Source: Actinoplanes ianthinogenes
GTDB lineage: Bacteria; Actinomycetota; Actinomycetes; Mycobacteriales; Micromonosporaceae
DNA length: 64,000 bases
Reading direction: 5' to 3'
NCBI RefSeq assembly: GCF_018324205.1
Contig: NZ_AP023356.1
Span: forward strand, 7,563,501 to 7,627,500
The notes under the pieces were generated by a model. It was given only the letters and a program-made list of their open reading frames with translations. It did no database searches and was not told the origin of the DNA. Positions 16,784 to 25,978 of this stretch are shown here, piece after piece (position 1 is the first letter of the stretch; every line of letters begins with the position of its first letter). The position numbers and the translations under genes are program-made.

Positions 16784-17188
16784 ATGACGCAACGACGGAG
16801 CATCCGCACGGCCCTGCTGGGCCTGATCCTGGCCGCCGCCTTTCTGATGGCCGCGGCGGCGCTGGCCAGCCCGGCCCAGGCGTCAGCCAAGGGCTTCCAC
16901 AAGGTGCCTTACAACAGCGCGGCGATCAGCACGACGAAGCCGCGTGCCGCCACCGTCACCACGGTCACCGGGCGGGGTGCCGCCACCGCCGCCACCCCGC
17001 TGGTCGGCTTCTGCACCTTCGACGGGTACGACGGCGTGACCTCGTACATCGGGTGTTCGATCGTGGGACCCGCGACGGTGTACGTCTACTGCAGCAACGG
17101 GAACATCTTCTACGGTTACCTGCCGGCCGCCGGTGTCTACTCACTGACCGCGAGGCCCTGCTACGCCACGGGTTACAGCCTCGTGTGA
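16784..17188 (+). CDS. Small secreted protein of unknown function
   Basis: I do not recognise this 134-aa protein. It has a clear signal peptide (LLGLILAAAFLMAAAALASPAQA). The mature part of about 100 residues has a Thr/Ala-rich N-terminal half, then a Tyr/Gly-rich half with four Cys (GFCTF, GCSIVG, VYCSNG, RPCYATG), consistent with two disulfides. ATG 16784 is preceded by GGGAGGCG. The 3' end overlaps the convergent SARP regulator by 16 bp. An extracellular structural or inhibitor-like role is possible but unsupported. Confidence 0.78.
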   Translation: MTQRRSIRTALLGLILAAAFLMAAAALASPAQASAKGFHKVPYNSAAISTTKPRAATVTTVTGRGAATAATPLVGFCTFDGYDGVTSYIGCSIVGPATVYVYCSNGNIFYGYLPAAGVYSLTARPCYATGYSLV

Positions 17189-20091
17189 GCCGGACCCGGC
17201 ACGGTCGGATGTGGCGTCAGGCCGCGCCGGGCCCGCGCGGCCTGATGCTCGTCGCCGATCTCGGTGGCGAGCATCAGCGCCGCGGTGTACTGGGCGCGGG
17301 CCGCCGCATGGTCCCCGGCGGCGGTCAGTGCCTCGCCGAGACTGTTGCACGCGTTCGCCTCACCGGCGCGTTCGCCGAGCCGGCGGAAGATCTCCAGGGC
17401 CTGCCGGATCAGGGCGAGGGCTCCGGCCGGATCGTCGCGTCGCAGCCGGGCCAGGCCCAGCCCGTCCAGCGCGTACCCCTCGCCGGCCGGTTCGTTGCCG
17501 CGGCGGCACAACTCCAGCGCGGCGCGAGCGAGCTGCTCCGCCCGTTCGTACGCCCCACCGCGCGACGCGATGTGGCTGATACTGATCAGCGCGTACGCCT
17601 CACCGGTCGCGTCCTCGATCCGGCGGCAGATGTCGACCGCGGCGCGCAACGGCGCGACGGCCTGATCGTCGCGTCCCTGGCGCAGGTAGACCTGGCCCAG
17701 ATTGCCCAGGCCGCGGGCCTCGCCGGTGGAGTCCCCGGCCTGCCGGCACAGGGCGATCGCCTCGGCCAGCCGCTCGGCCGCTTCCGGGAAGCGACCCTGC
17801 CGCTGGTAGACGTGGCCGAGGTTGCCCACGGCACGGGCCTGCGCGACCGGATCCGCGATCACCGCGGCCAGACTGGCGGCCCGCTCCAGTCGCTGCACCG
17901 CTTCCGGATAGCGGCCCTGCTGCGCCAGGATGACCGCGAAGTTGGTCTCCAGGTGCGCCTCCTGGCGCCGATCCCGGACCTGGACGGCCGCCTGCAACGC
18001 GTGAGTGTGCAGTGTGGTCGCCTCGTCGTAGTGGCCGGCACTCTCCAGGTAGCGCAACAGGATGATGGTGAGCGCGGTGGTGTGCTCGGGCCGGCCGTGC
18101 CGGGCGGCGTGCACCGCGGTGGCGACCAGGTTGGCGCGTTCGGCGTCCAGCCAGCTCAGGCTGAGCGCCGCGGTGTGCAGGTCGGGCGCCGGCGTGCCGT
18201 GCCGGGCGCTGTCGAGCAGTCGGCGTCGCTCGGCCGGGTACAGGGTGTCGATCGCGGTCTGCGCCGCGCCGCGGTAGTAGCCCAGCAGACCGGCCAGGGC
18301 CTCCGCCCGGCTCTTTTCGTCGTCCTCGGCGACCAGTTGGGCGGCGTAGGCGCGGAGCAGATCGTGCAGCGCGTACCGGTCGCCGTCGGCGCGGCCCAGG
18401 AGATGTGCCCGGGCCAGGACGTCCGCGCTGCGGCGGGCGGTCGCCGGATCCTCGCCGCAGAGCGCGGCCAGCGCATAGCTGTCGATGTCCGGGCCGGGGT
18501 GCAGGCCGAGTAGCCGGAAGATCCGCGCCACCGGCGGTGGCAGATGCCCGTAGGACCAGGAGAAGACCGCCCCGACGTCGGTTCGCGGATCGGACCCGGT
18601 GACCAGCAAATCCAATCTCCGGTGCTGGTCGGAGAGCTCGTCGACCAGGGTGGCCAGGGGCGCGGTGCCGCGCATCGCGGCCAGCTCGGCGACGATGCGC
18701 AGGGCCAGCGGAAGCCGAGCGCACTGGACCGCGAGCGCTGCCGCGGCTTGTGCCTCCACACCGACCCGCGCGCCGAGCAGCCGGGTGAACAGGACCATCG
18801 CGTCGGGCAGCGGAAGCAGGTCGAGCTCCAGTCGTTTCGCGTCGTGCCCGACGACCAGGCCGGTCAGCGAGTCCCGGCTGGTGACCAGCACGACGCAGGT
18901 GCCGGTGCCGGGCAGCAGCGGCCGGACCTGGTCCACCGAGGCCGCGTTGTCCAGCAGCAGGAGCATCCGGCGGCCGGCGAGCATGCTGCGCAGGCGCGCG
19001 ACCCGCTCCCCCAGCGTCACCGGGATGGCCTCGGGCGGCAGGCCGAGCGAACGGAGGAACCCGGCCGGAGCGTCCCCGGGTGCCATCGGCTGCTCCGGAT
19101 CGTAACCACGCAGGTCGACGTAGAGCTGTCCGTCGGCGAACCGGTCGCGGCGCCTCTGCGCCCAGCGCACGGCGAGCGTGGTCTTGCCCACCCCGGGCGT
19201 GCCGGAGAGCACGATGATACGCAGCGCGGTGTCCGGGCCGTCCCGGTCCGCCAGCGCAAGGTGATCGAGCTGGGCAAGCTCGGCCTCGCGGCCGACGAAG
19301 CCACCGAGATCCGGCGGCAGCTCGGCAGGCACCGGCGTGCGAGGTACGCGCGGCGCGGTCGGCCCGCCCGGCTTCGGCGTCTCCTCACGCAGCAGCGCCT
19401 CGTGCGCCGCGGCCAGCTCCGGGCCGGGGTCCACACCCAGCTCCTCGACGAGCAACTCGCGCACCGCGTGGTACGTGGCGAAGGCTTCGGCCCGCCGCCC
19501 GGCCGCTTGGTAGGCGCGGATCAGCCGGGCCTGGCCGGCTTCGTCCAGGGGCCGGGCCGCGGCCGCTTCGGCGAGCAGCGCCACCGCCCGCTCGGCGCGG
19601 CCGTCAGCCAGCAGCGCCTCGGCGTGCCGAACCAGGACGCCATACCGCTCCTCGGCAAGGGCGATCAAGGCAGGATGCCCGCTGAGGACCGGAACGTCTG
19701 CGAGCGGATCGCCTTTCCAGCAGCCGAGGGCCTCGTCGAGCCGGTCGAGCCGCGCCAGCCGCCGGAACTCGAAGAGGTCGACGCAGCCGGACGGGGCATC
19801 GATCCGGTAGCCGTCGCCCGCCCGGGGGATCAGCCGGCTGGCCCGGCGCGCCGGGCGGCCCGGTTCGAGTGCCCGGCGCAGGTGTTTCACCCGGGTCTGC
19901 AGAATGTTGACCGCGCTCTCCGGCGGTTCGTCCGCCCAGATCGCCTCGATCAGCGCCGACCGGGTCACCGGCCGGCCACCGGCCAGGACGAGCAACCCCA
20001 GGACCGCCCGCTGCCCGGCAGGACCCAGGTCGACGGGCCGGCCGTCGAGCCAGGCCCCGGTGAGGCCGAGTACCTGAATCCGTAGCGCCAT
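17173..20091 (-). CDS. SARP/AfsR-family regulator with BTAD, NB-ARC and TPR domains
   Basis: This 972-aa transcription factor resembles AfsR-type activators. Residues 1-95 form an OmpR-like winged helix (LGPAGQRAVLGLLVLAGG, SALIEAIWADEPPESAVN), about 100-245 is the bacterial transcriptional activation domain (FATYHAVRELLVEELGVDPG), about 260-560 is an NB-ARC ATPase (SGTPGVGKTTLAVRWA, LLLLDNA), and the C-terminal third holds several TPR units (ARAVGNLGHVYQRQGRFPEA and repeats of this form). SARPs usually activate secondary metabolism or morphology genes by binding direct repeats at -35. No biosynthetic cluster is visible in the window, so its targets are likely elsewhere. Confidence 0.93.
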   Translation of the reverse strand: MALRIQVLGLTGAWLDGRPVDLGPAGQRAVLGLLVLAGGRPVTRSALIEAIWADEPPESAVNILQTRVKHLRRALEPGRPARRASRLIPRAGDGYRIDAPSGCVDLFEFRRLARLDRLDEALGCWKGDPLADVPVLSGHPALIALAEERYGVLVRHAEALLADGRAERAVALLAEAAAARPLDEAGQARLIRAYQAAGRRAEAFATYHAVRELLVEELGVDPGPELAAAHEALLREETPKPGGPTAPRVPRTPVPAELPPDLGGFVGREAELAQLDHLALADRDGPDTALRIIVLSGTPGVGKTTLAVRWAQRRRDRFADGQLYVDLRGYDPEQPMAPGDAPAGFLRSLGLPPEAIPVTLGERVARLRSMLAGRRMLLLLDNAASVDQVRPLLPGTGTCVVLVTSRDSLTGLVVGHDAKRLELDLLPLPDAMVLFTRLLGARVGVEAQAAAALAVQCARLPLALRIVAELAAMRGTAPLATLVDELSDQHRRLDLLVTGSDPRTDVGAVFSWSYGHLPPPVARIFRLLGLHPGPDIDSYALAALCGEDPATARRSADVLARAHLLGRADGDRYALHDLLRAYAAQLVAEDDEKSRAEALAGLLGYYRGAAQTAIDTLYPAERRRLLDSARHGTPAPDLHTAALSLSWLDAERANLVATAVHAARHGRPEHTTALTIILLRYLESAGHYDEATTLHTHALQAAVQVRDRRQEAHLETNFAVILAQQGRYPEAVQRLERAASLAAVIADPVAQARAVGNLGHVYQRQGRFPEAAERLAEAIALCRQAGDSTGEARGLGNLGQVYLRQGRDDQAVAPLRAAVDICRRIEDATGEAYALISISHIASRGGAYERAEQLARAALELCRRGNEPAGEGYALDGLGLARLRRDDPAGALALIRQALEIFRRLGERAGEANACNSLGEALTAAGDHAAARAQYTAALMLATEIGDEHQAARARRGLTPHPTVPGPAHTRL

Positions 20092-20165
20092 TGCCGTCCA
20101 GTCGAAAACCAGTGATGGCCGCCATCCTTCCCGTCAAGCATTGAAACACGGCGTTGGGAGGGAAA

Positions 20166-20591
20166 ATGTCAGAAATCTTCCGGGTGCTGGCTACGGCGAC
20201 GGCCGTGCTGGCACTGGCCGTACCGGCTGGTGCTGCCGCCGCCACGCCGAGCACGGCCGGCGACCCTGTGGCGGCCTGCGCGATCGACTACGGCTGGGTG
20301 CAGGTCCGCCCGCTCGTATACATAGGATCCGTTGCGATCCACAACACCGGAACGGCAGTGATCAACGGGTGGACCCTGAGCTTCCCGCTCCGGGAGCCGC
20401 AGCGGGTGATCTCGTCCCGGACCGCCACCTTCGCATCGCTCTCCGATCCGGTCATCGCCCACAACATCGAGAGCAACGGTGTGGTGGCGCCGGGCTCAGC
20501 GGTCACCGTGACGTTCGCGGCCAGCGGCGTCGGCACCGCTGTCACCGACTTCACGGTCAACGGCACGGCCTGCACCTTGACCGCACCATGA
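20166..20591 (+). CDS. Small secreted CBM2-like protein without catalytic domain
   Basis: This 141-aa exported protein has a signal peptide (VLATATAVLALAVPAGAAAA) and a single domain matching the CBM2 fold: N-terminal Cys (ACAIDYGW), the IHNTGTAVINGWTLSF strand pair, APGSAVTVTF, and closing VNGTACTL that would form the usual disulfide. The middle segment (FASLSDPVIAHN) lacks the surface Trp residues that stack on cellulose or xylan in known CBM2 members; only Trp in YGW and NGW remain. It may bind another ligand or be structural. GGGAGGG precedes ATG 20166. It is divergent from the SARP regulator. Confidence 0.8.
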   Translation: MSEIFRVLATATAVLALAVPAGAAAATPSTAGDPVAACAIDYGWVQVRPLVYIGSVAIHNTGTAVINGWTLSFPLREPQRVISSRTATFASLSDPVIAHNIESNGVVAPGSAVTVTFAASGVGTAVTDFTVNGTACTLTAP

Positions 20592-20666
20592 GGTGAACGT
20601 GACCACCGCGGTCCGGAGCCGACCGGCGCTGCGAGGGCACCGACCGGTAGCTGGCAAAATCGCGGC

Positions 20667-21998
20667 ATGAGCGCTCCCGAGCTGGTCCTGGTGCTGCGGT
20701 ACCGGAAAGCGGTGACCTATGGCTTCCACGCGCTGCTGGGCGCGCTGGGTGAGCACGAGACCGCGACCTGGTTCGAGGTGCGGTTCGGGGAGAGCGCCGA
20801 GGAGACGGCACGGCACATCCGGGAGGCGGGCGATGTTCGTACGTTAGTCCTCTGGTCTTTTTATTCTCCTGACGCCGCGGCTTTGGCGGATGAGCTGAAG
20901 CAGATCAGGGCGCTGGCGGACGGGCCACAGGTGACGCATCTGGCCGGTGGGGTGCATGCGACCGCGGAGCCGATGCAGACGCTGGACGCCGGGTGGGACA
21001 TGGCGGCGATCGGGGAGGGCGAGTCGACGCTGCTCAGCCTGGTCGACGCGAAGGGTGACCCGGCCGGGATCACCGGGCTGGCCTATCGGGACGCGGACGG
21101 CAAGCTGGTCAGGACCGGGAAGGCGAAGCAGCGGCCGCTGGACGACTTTCCCGGGTTCGCGCTCAAGTGGGACCGGTTCAACGCCCTGGAGATCACGCGG
21201 GGCTGCATCTACGCCTGCCGGTTCTGCCAGACGCCGTTCATGTTCTCCGCGCGGTTCCGGCATCGCAGCCTGGCGAACGTGCGCTGGCACGTCGACCAGA
21301 TGCGAGCTCGTGGGCTGCGGGACGTCCGGTTCATCACGCCGACCGCGTTGAGTTACGGCACGCAGACCGACGAGCCGGACCTGGCCGCCGTCGAGGAGCT
21401 GCTGGCGAGTTGCCGGGAGGGGATCGGGCCGAACGGGCGGGTCTTCTTCGGGTCGTTCCCCAGCGAGATCCGGCCCGAGCACGTCAGCCGGGAGGCGCTG
21501 CGGCTGGTCAAGAAGTACTGCGACAACAACAACATCATCGTGGGCGCGCAGTCCGGATCGGACCGGGTGCTCGACGCGGCCAAGCGTGGACACGGGGTCG
21601 AGGAGGTCAAGCGGGCGGCGCGACTCGGCATCGAGGAGGGCTTCCGGATCAACGTCGACATGATCTTCGGGATGCCGGGGGAGGGCGAACAGGACGTCGC
21701 CGACTCGTTGAGGCTGGCCCGGGAGCTGGCCGATCTCGGCGCCCGGATCCACGCGCACACCTTCATGCCGCTGCCCGGCACGCCGTGGCGGGACGCGCCG
21801 CCCGGTGACGTCGACCCGGAGACGATCCGTGAGGTGGACCGGCTGTCGCGGCGGGGCGCCCTCTACGGCCACTGGCAGAAGCAGCGGGACCACGCCGCCA
21901 GGCTGGCCGCGGCGGCGGAGGCGTATCCGCGGCCGGGCCGCAGCCGCACGCTGCTGCCCACCGTGCCACCGCAGACTCGACTCCCTCAAGGGGATTGA
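20667..21998 (+). CDS. B12-binding-domain radical SAM protein (TIGR04013-like)
   Basis: This 443-aa protein has an N-terminal cobalamin-binding-type region (about 1-150; HLAGGVHATAEP, IGEGEST), then a radical SAM core with the cluster motif CIYACRFC (about 177-184) and GMPGEGEQDVADSLRLA further on. The overall form matches the TIGR04013 B12/radical SAM family, whose members have unknown substrates and are candidates for methylation or C-C bond chemistry. The typical DxHxxG cobalamin motif is not evident, so B12 may be bound base-on or not at all. No linked biosynthetic genes are present. Confidence 0.88.
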   Translation: MSAPELVLVLRYRKAVTYGFHALLGALGEHETATWFEVRFGESAEETARHIREAGDVRTLVLWSFYSPDAAALADELKQIRALADGPQVTHLAGGVHATAEPMQTLDAGWDMAAIGEGESTLLSLVDAKGDPAGITGLAYRDADGKLVRTGKAKQRPLDDFPGFALKWDRFNALEITRGCIYACRFCQTPFMFSARFRHRSLANVRWHVDQMRARGLRDVRFITPTALSYGTQTDEPDLAAVEELLASCREGIGPNGRVFFGSFPSEIRPEHVSREALRLVKKYCDNNNIIVGAQSGSDRVLDAAKRGHGVEEVKRAARLGIEEGFRINVDMIFGMPGEGEQDVADSLRLARELADLGARIHAHTFMPLPGTPWRDAPPGDVDPETIREVDRLSRRGALYGHWQKQRDHAARLAAAAEAYPRPGRSRTLLPTVPPQTRLPQGD

Positions 21999-22161
21999 CC
22001 CTCCAGCAACCTGAGACCCCATGCTGGGTGCATGCCAGACATCAGCCTCGGCGTCTTCACCGGTTACTTCGAGCGGGCCACTCGGCCGTTCACGGGACAT
22101 GACATGGGCCACGTCCGCGGCCGTGATGCAACCGTGATCGCGCCGGGCCCGTCAAAGAATC

Positions 22162-23070
22162 GTGAGAGAAACTCGATCACGGCGCCGCGCGGGGCCGATC
22201 CACCCTCGTTCGGGTGGTGGGCATCGCCGGGGCCGGCGGCGTGCGCCATCGACCAAGCAGCCGAGGAACAGCTGGCCGATCCTGGCCGCCGGCCTCCTCC
22301 TGGCCGGTTGCGGCACGGCCGTGCTGGCCCAGGTGCCGCAGGATCCGGCGTCGCGGGCGCAGGCCTCGCTGGCACACGCTCCGCAAGGGAGCTCGCCGCC
22401 GCGGGTGCCACCCAGCAAGGCGCAGGTGCCGGAGGGGACGCCGAGGTCACCGGCTCGGATCACGTATCCGGCCGCCGGTCACGAGAAGTTCGCGGTCGCC
22501 TCGGGGGAGACCGCGGCTCCGGCCGGCAAGAAGGGCGAGTTGCTGCACTACCAGGTCGCCGTCGAGCGGGACATCCACGGCGTCACCGCTGACGAGTTCG
22601 CCCGCACGGTGACCGCGACGCTGCGTGACCCGCGCAGCTGGACCGCGGGCGGCGAGTGGCGGCTCCAGCGTGTCGGGCCGGGGGACCGGGCCGACTTCGT
22701 GGTGCGCCTGGTGACTCCGAAGACGCGCGATGCGCTCTGCGCCGGTGCCCGGGACGGTTACACGTCCTGCCGTTCCGGAGACAAGGTGGTGGTCAACGTG
22801 GCCCGCTGGGTCAAAGGCGTTCCCGGCTACGGCGCCGGCCTCGACGCCTACCGGCAATACGTGATCAATCACGAGGTCGGGCATCGCCTCCATCAGGCCC
22901 ACGAGCTGTGCCCGGGCAAGGGCGATCCCGCGCCGGTCATGCAGCAACAGACGCTCGGCCTGCACGGTTGCACCGCCAACGCCTGGCCCTTCCTCAACGG
23001 CGACCGCTACCGGGGCCGCATCGGCGCCTACGACGACAACGTCCCACCCCGCGACAAAGGCAACCCCTGA
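22162..23070 (+). CDS. DUF3152 membrane-anchored/secreted protein, metalloprotease-like
   Basis: This 302-aa protein has a basic N-terminus, a hydrophobic segment at about 36-55 (SWPILAAGLLLAGCGTAVL) that serves as anchor or lipoprotein-like signal, a Pro/Ala-rich linker, and a DUF3152 domain (about 125-295). The domain contains NHEVGHRLHQAHELC, an HExxH motif with a further His, as in zincin-like metallopeptidases, and conserved Cys. Activity is unproven for this family. GTG 22162 is the only start that keeps the hydrophobic segment near the N-terminus, though GTG/ATG codons in other frames upstream leave some doubt. A minisatellite array follows the stop. Confidence 0.82.
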   Translation: MRETRSRRRAGPIHPRSGGGHRRGRRRAPSTKQPRNSWPILAAGLLLAGCGTAVLAQVPQDPASRAQASLAHAPQGSSPPRVPPSKAQVPEGTPRSPARITYPAAGHEKFAVASGETAAPAGKKGELLHYQVAVERDIHGVTADEFARTVTATLRDPRSWTAGGEWRLQRVGPGDRADFVVRLVTPKTRDALCAGARDGYTSCRSGDKVVVNVARWVKGVPGYGAGLDAYRQYVINHEVGHRLHQAHELCPGKGDPAPVMQQQTLGLHGCTANAWPFLNGDRYRGRIGAYDDNVPPRDKGNP

Positions 23071-23090
23071 CCCCTTCTTTCGGTACGCCG

Positions 23091-23650
23091 TGAGCACACG
23101 CCCGCCCCGGGACTGGGTCACCCGTGGGCACGCGCCCGCCCAGGGACTGTGGAGGGCCATGGGCACACGCCCGCCCAGGGACTGTGGAGGGCCATGGGCA
23201 CGCGCCCGCCCAGGGACTGTGGAGGGCCATGGGCACACGCCCGGCCCGGGACTGAGAACGGCCGTGAACACGGGCCTGGCTGGGGACTGGGTCACCCGTG
23301 GGCACGCGCCCGTGTCGGGATTGTGGACGGCCGGGAGTATGCGCCTGCGCTGGGGCCGGGGATCGCCGTGAGCATGAGCCTGCGCTGGGGCGCGGGTTGC
23401 CGGGAGCGCGGGCGTGGCTGGGGACTGGGTCACCCGTGGGCACGCGCCCGTGTCGGGACTGGGGCAGGCCGGGAGTATGCGCCTGCGCTGGGGCCGGGGA
23501 TGGCCGTGAGCACACGCTCGGCCCGGGACTGGGGATGGCCGGGAGCACGGGCCGGGCTGGGGACTGGGTTTCGGCGTGGGCACGCGCTCACGCCGGGACT
23601 GGGACGGCCGTGGGCACGCGCCCGCGGCGGGGCCCGAGACGGCCGTGGGC
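23091..23650. repeat. Tandem array of about 16 degenerate units near 35 bp in a convergent spacer
   Basis: The most regular units start at 23161, 23196 and 23231 (exactly 35 bp apart) with the form GGGCACRCGCCCG followed by GGGACTG and GGGCC. Farther along the units drift in sequence and in length (about 31-40 bp) but keep the GGGCAC/GAGCAC and GGGACTG blocks. The array fills the spacer between the convergent DUF3152 gene (stop 23070) and the DedA gene (stop 23691). No unique spacers are present. Confidence 0.85.
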
Positions 23651-23690
23651 ACCAGTCGACCCCTCCGGCTGGTGTCCACGGTTTCCGGCA

Positions 23691-25115
23691 TCAGACCGTG
23701 GCCGCGACCGGCTCGGGCGTCGGCGCGGTGTCGGCCGGGACGGGGTGGGCGGTGGTGCGGCCCGACCAGACGGCGGCGTTGAGGGCGGCCCAGGCGGCGC
23801 CGAGGAGGACGGCGGCGACGGTTTCGCTGAGGCGGCCCCAGCCCAGGTATACCCAGCAGCCGGCACCGGTGACGATGACCGTGGAGGCTGACGTCCAGAC
23901 GGTGACCTGCCACTTCCAGGGCAGGCCGGAGGAGAGCAGCCAGGCGAGCAGGCCGAGGGCGGCGGCGGTCTGCGCGGTGGCTCCGGCGGACATGTCGGCC
24001 AGCGCGGTGGCCGCGGCGTCCAGCGGCACCGACCCGTCGTATTCCGCGGGTGACGGGAAGGCGAGGTGGTCCGCGGCGCGCCAGCCCGGGTGGGGGATGA
24101 CGGCGAGCGCGGTCTCCAGCACGATCGCCGGCAGCACCGGGCCGGCCGCCTCGAACAAGCCGGCCCAGAAGCCTCGAGTGGCCGGGCGGCGGGTCCACCA
24201 CCAGCGGAGCAGCGCTACCGCTACGGCCAGCGTCAGCGGCACTCTCGGGGAGAGGCTGGTGGCGGTGGAGAGGGCGAACCAGTAACCGTCCGAGGTCCAC
24301 TGCGAACGGGTCCAGTCGGCGACGGCGTCGTCGGCGGCGGCCAGGCCGCTGAAGCGGACCACCGGCGGGATCACCTCGACCAGGAGTACGGCGAGCAGGG
24401 TCAGCAGGGCCAGGCTGACCGCGGCGGTGACCGCGGGATGCCGGCCGGCCACGAGGGTCGGTAACGGCGACCTGCGGCGCGGTGGGCGTACCGGGAAGGG
24501 GTGTCTGCCGAACCAGCGGCCCGCGAGAATCAGGCCGACAATGATCAGGGTGAGCGCGGTCAGCGCGCCGGCGGCGCGCCCGGCGCGGGCCGCGAGGGCC
24601 TGGTAGCCGGCACCGGCGAGGTAGCTGGCACCGACCATCCACACTGCCCAGAGCGTTGCCGACGGGGTGTGCCAGGCGGCGAAGCGGCGGTAGGGTACGC
24701 CGTTGCGGCCGGCCAGGCGCGGCATCAGCGTGCGGGCGCCGACCACCCACTGTCCGAGGAAGATCGCGCGGCCGCCGAAGCGGACGAAGAGGCGCTCCGC
24801 GCGGGCCCAGTGCTTCGCCAGTTTGCCGCCCATCGGCCGCGCGGCATCCGCGGAGGAACGCGCGGTGGCCGGGGCGGAGGCGGCGCGGAAGTAGCCGACG
24901 GTGCCGCCCAGCACGGCGGCGGCGACCGCCACCAGCAGGGCCGGGACCACGTCGACCACGCCGGCGTCGGCCAGCAGGCCCATGGCGATCAATCCGGTCG
25001 CCGACGGCAGGACCACCCCCGCGATCACGGCGGCCTCGCCCGCGACCAGGGCTGCGACCACCGCATACACCAGCACCGGCGGGAGCCCGCCGAGCCAGTC
25101 GCCGAGCCATCCCAC
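23691..25115 (-). CDS. DedA-family membrane protein fused to a degenerate PAP2-like domain
   Basis: This 474-aa multi-pass protein has an N-terminal DedA/SNARE-associated domain (about 10-200; AGEAAVIAGVVLPSATGL, FGGRAIFLGQWVVGARTLMPRLAG) and a C-terminal block of five or six helices arranged like PAP2 phosphatases (about 225-450). DedA proteins are linked to lipid scrambling and envelope homeostasis, and DedA-PAP2 fusions are known. The PAP2 catalytic motifs are not intact: the PSGH position reads FPSPAEYDG and the SRxxxGxHxxxD position reads VYLGWGRLSETV, without the His nucleophile. GTG 25115 follows a GGGGGA sequence. Confidence 0.85.
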   Translation of the reverse strand: MGWLGDWLGGLPPVLVYAVVAALVAGEAAVIAGVVLPSATGLIAMGLLADAGVVDVVPALLVAVAAAVLGGTVGYFRAASAPATARSSADAARPMGGKLAKHWARAERLFVRFGGRAIFLGQWVVGARTLMPRLAGRNGVPYRRFAAWHTPSATLWAVWMVGASYLAGAGYQALAARAGRAAGALTALTLIIVGLILAGRWFGRHPFPVRPPRRRSPLPTLVAGRHPAVTAAVSLALLTLLAVLLVEVIPPVVRFSGLAAADDAVADWTRSQWTSDGYWFALSTATSLSPRVPLTLAVAVALLRWWWTRRPATRGFWAGLFEAAGPVLPAIVLETALAVIPHPGWRAADHLAFPSPAEYDGSVPLDAAATALADMSAGATAQTAAALGLLAWLLSSGLPWKWQVTVWTSASTVIVTGAGCWVYLGWGRLSETVAAVLLGAAWAALNAAVWSGRTTAHPVPADTAPTPEPVAATV

Positions 25116-25225
25116 CGATGTTCCCCCGTTCGTTGTGACGCACGTCGATTGTTGGGACTTGGGTGGGCGGAGGAAATCCGTGATGCTCCTTAGGGATCCA
25201 CGGATTTCCACCTGAGGGGGCGCCC

Positions 25226-25978
25226 ATGCATCCGCTGCTGCACCGCCTGGACGAGCTCGCCGCCCACCTGGCCACCCGGGACGACACGGTCGCGGTGCTC
25301 GGGCTGGGGTCGGCCGGCGCCCAGCGGGGACGCCTCGACGACCACTCCGACCTGGACTTCTTCCTGGTCGTCGAGGAGGGCGCGACCAGCCGTTACGCGG
25401 ACGGGACGGGCTGGCTGGAGACGCCCTGCCCGGTGGTCTACAGCTTCGCGAACGAGCGGCACGGCCGGAAGGCGCTCTACGCCGACGGGATCTTCGTCGA
25501 GTACGCCGTGTTCACCGTCGCCGAGCTGCACCGGGTCGCGTTCCGTGGCGCCCGGGTGGTGTGGCGCCGGGCGGACGCCCCGCCCGGGCTCACCGAGTCG
25601 GACGTCCCGGAGCCACGCCCGCCGTTCGACACCGTGGAGTTCCACCTCAACGAGGCGCTCACCAACCTGTACGTCGGCCTGCACCGGGAGCTGCGCGGCG
25701 AGCACCTGAGCGCGGCCCGGTTCATCCAGGGGCACGCCGTCGACCGGGTGATCGCGCTGCTGCGCCTGAGTGAGGGCGAACCGCCGTACCGTGACGTCTT
25801 CGATCCCAGCCGGCGCGTCGAGCGGACCTATCCACCGCACGTCCTTCCGCTGGCGGCGATGGTCCCGGGCTACCGCGGCAACGTCGCGGCGGCCCGGGCC
25901 GTGCTGGACTGGCTCAGCGCCCGCTTCCCGATCCCGGCGCCGCTGGGCGCCCGGATCGAGGAAATGCTCAGTAGTTGA
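25226..25978 (+). CDS. Nucleotidyltransferase-fold protein
   Basis: This 250-aa cytoplasmic protein has the nucleotidyltransferase signature GLGSAGAQ followed by DDHSDLDFFLVV, giving the paired Asp residues that bind Mg2+. A helical C-terminal region (EFHLNEALTNLYVGLHREL) follows, as in aminoglycoside-type or MNT-like transferases. Substrate unknown. It starts 110 bp from the divergent DedA gene and its 3' end overlaps the convergent pobA by 11 bp. ATG 25226 follows GAGGGGGCG. Confidence 0.85.
   Translation: MHPLLHRLDELAAHLATRDDTVAVLGLGSAGAQRGRLDDHSDLDFFLVVEEGATSRYADGTGWLETPCPVVYSFANERHGRKALYADGIFVEYAVFTVAELHRVAFRGARVVWRRADAPPGLTESDVPEPRPPFDTVEFHLNEALTNLYVGLHRELRGEHLSAARFIQGHAVDRVIALLRLSEGEPPYRDVFDPSRRVERTYPPHVLPLAAMVPGYRGNVAAARAVLDWLSARFPIPAPLGARIEEMLSS

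Noticed and set aside
17173..20091. Pathway-specific SARP of a biosynthetic gene cluster
   Set aside because: No polyketide, peptide or other biosynthetic genes are near; the NB-ARC/TPR architecture is that of AfsR-type global regulators.
22032..22161. Separate small gene starting MPDISLGVFTGYFERA before the DUF3152 gene
   Set aside because: The frame continues into the DUF3152 region as a Gly/Arg-rich shadow with no ribosome binding site or domain; nothing further could be supported in 21999-22161.
22447..25287. A 946-codon open frame on the minus strand
   Set aside because: It is a frame-shadow of the DedA-PAP2 gene plus the 35-bp repeat array and shows no domain; the frame carrying DedA motifs is the real one.
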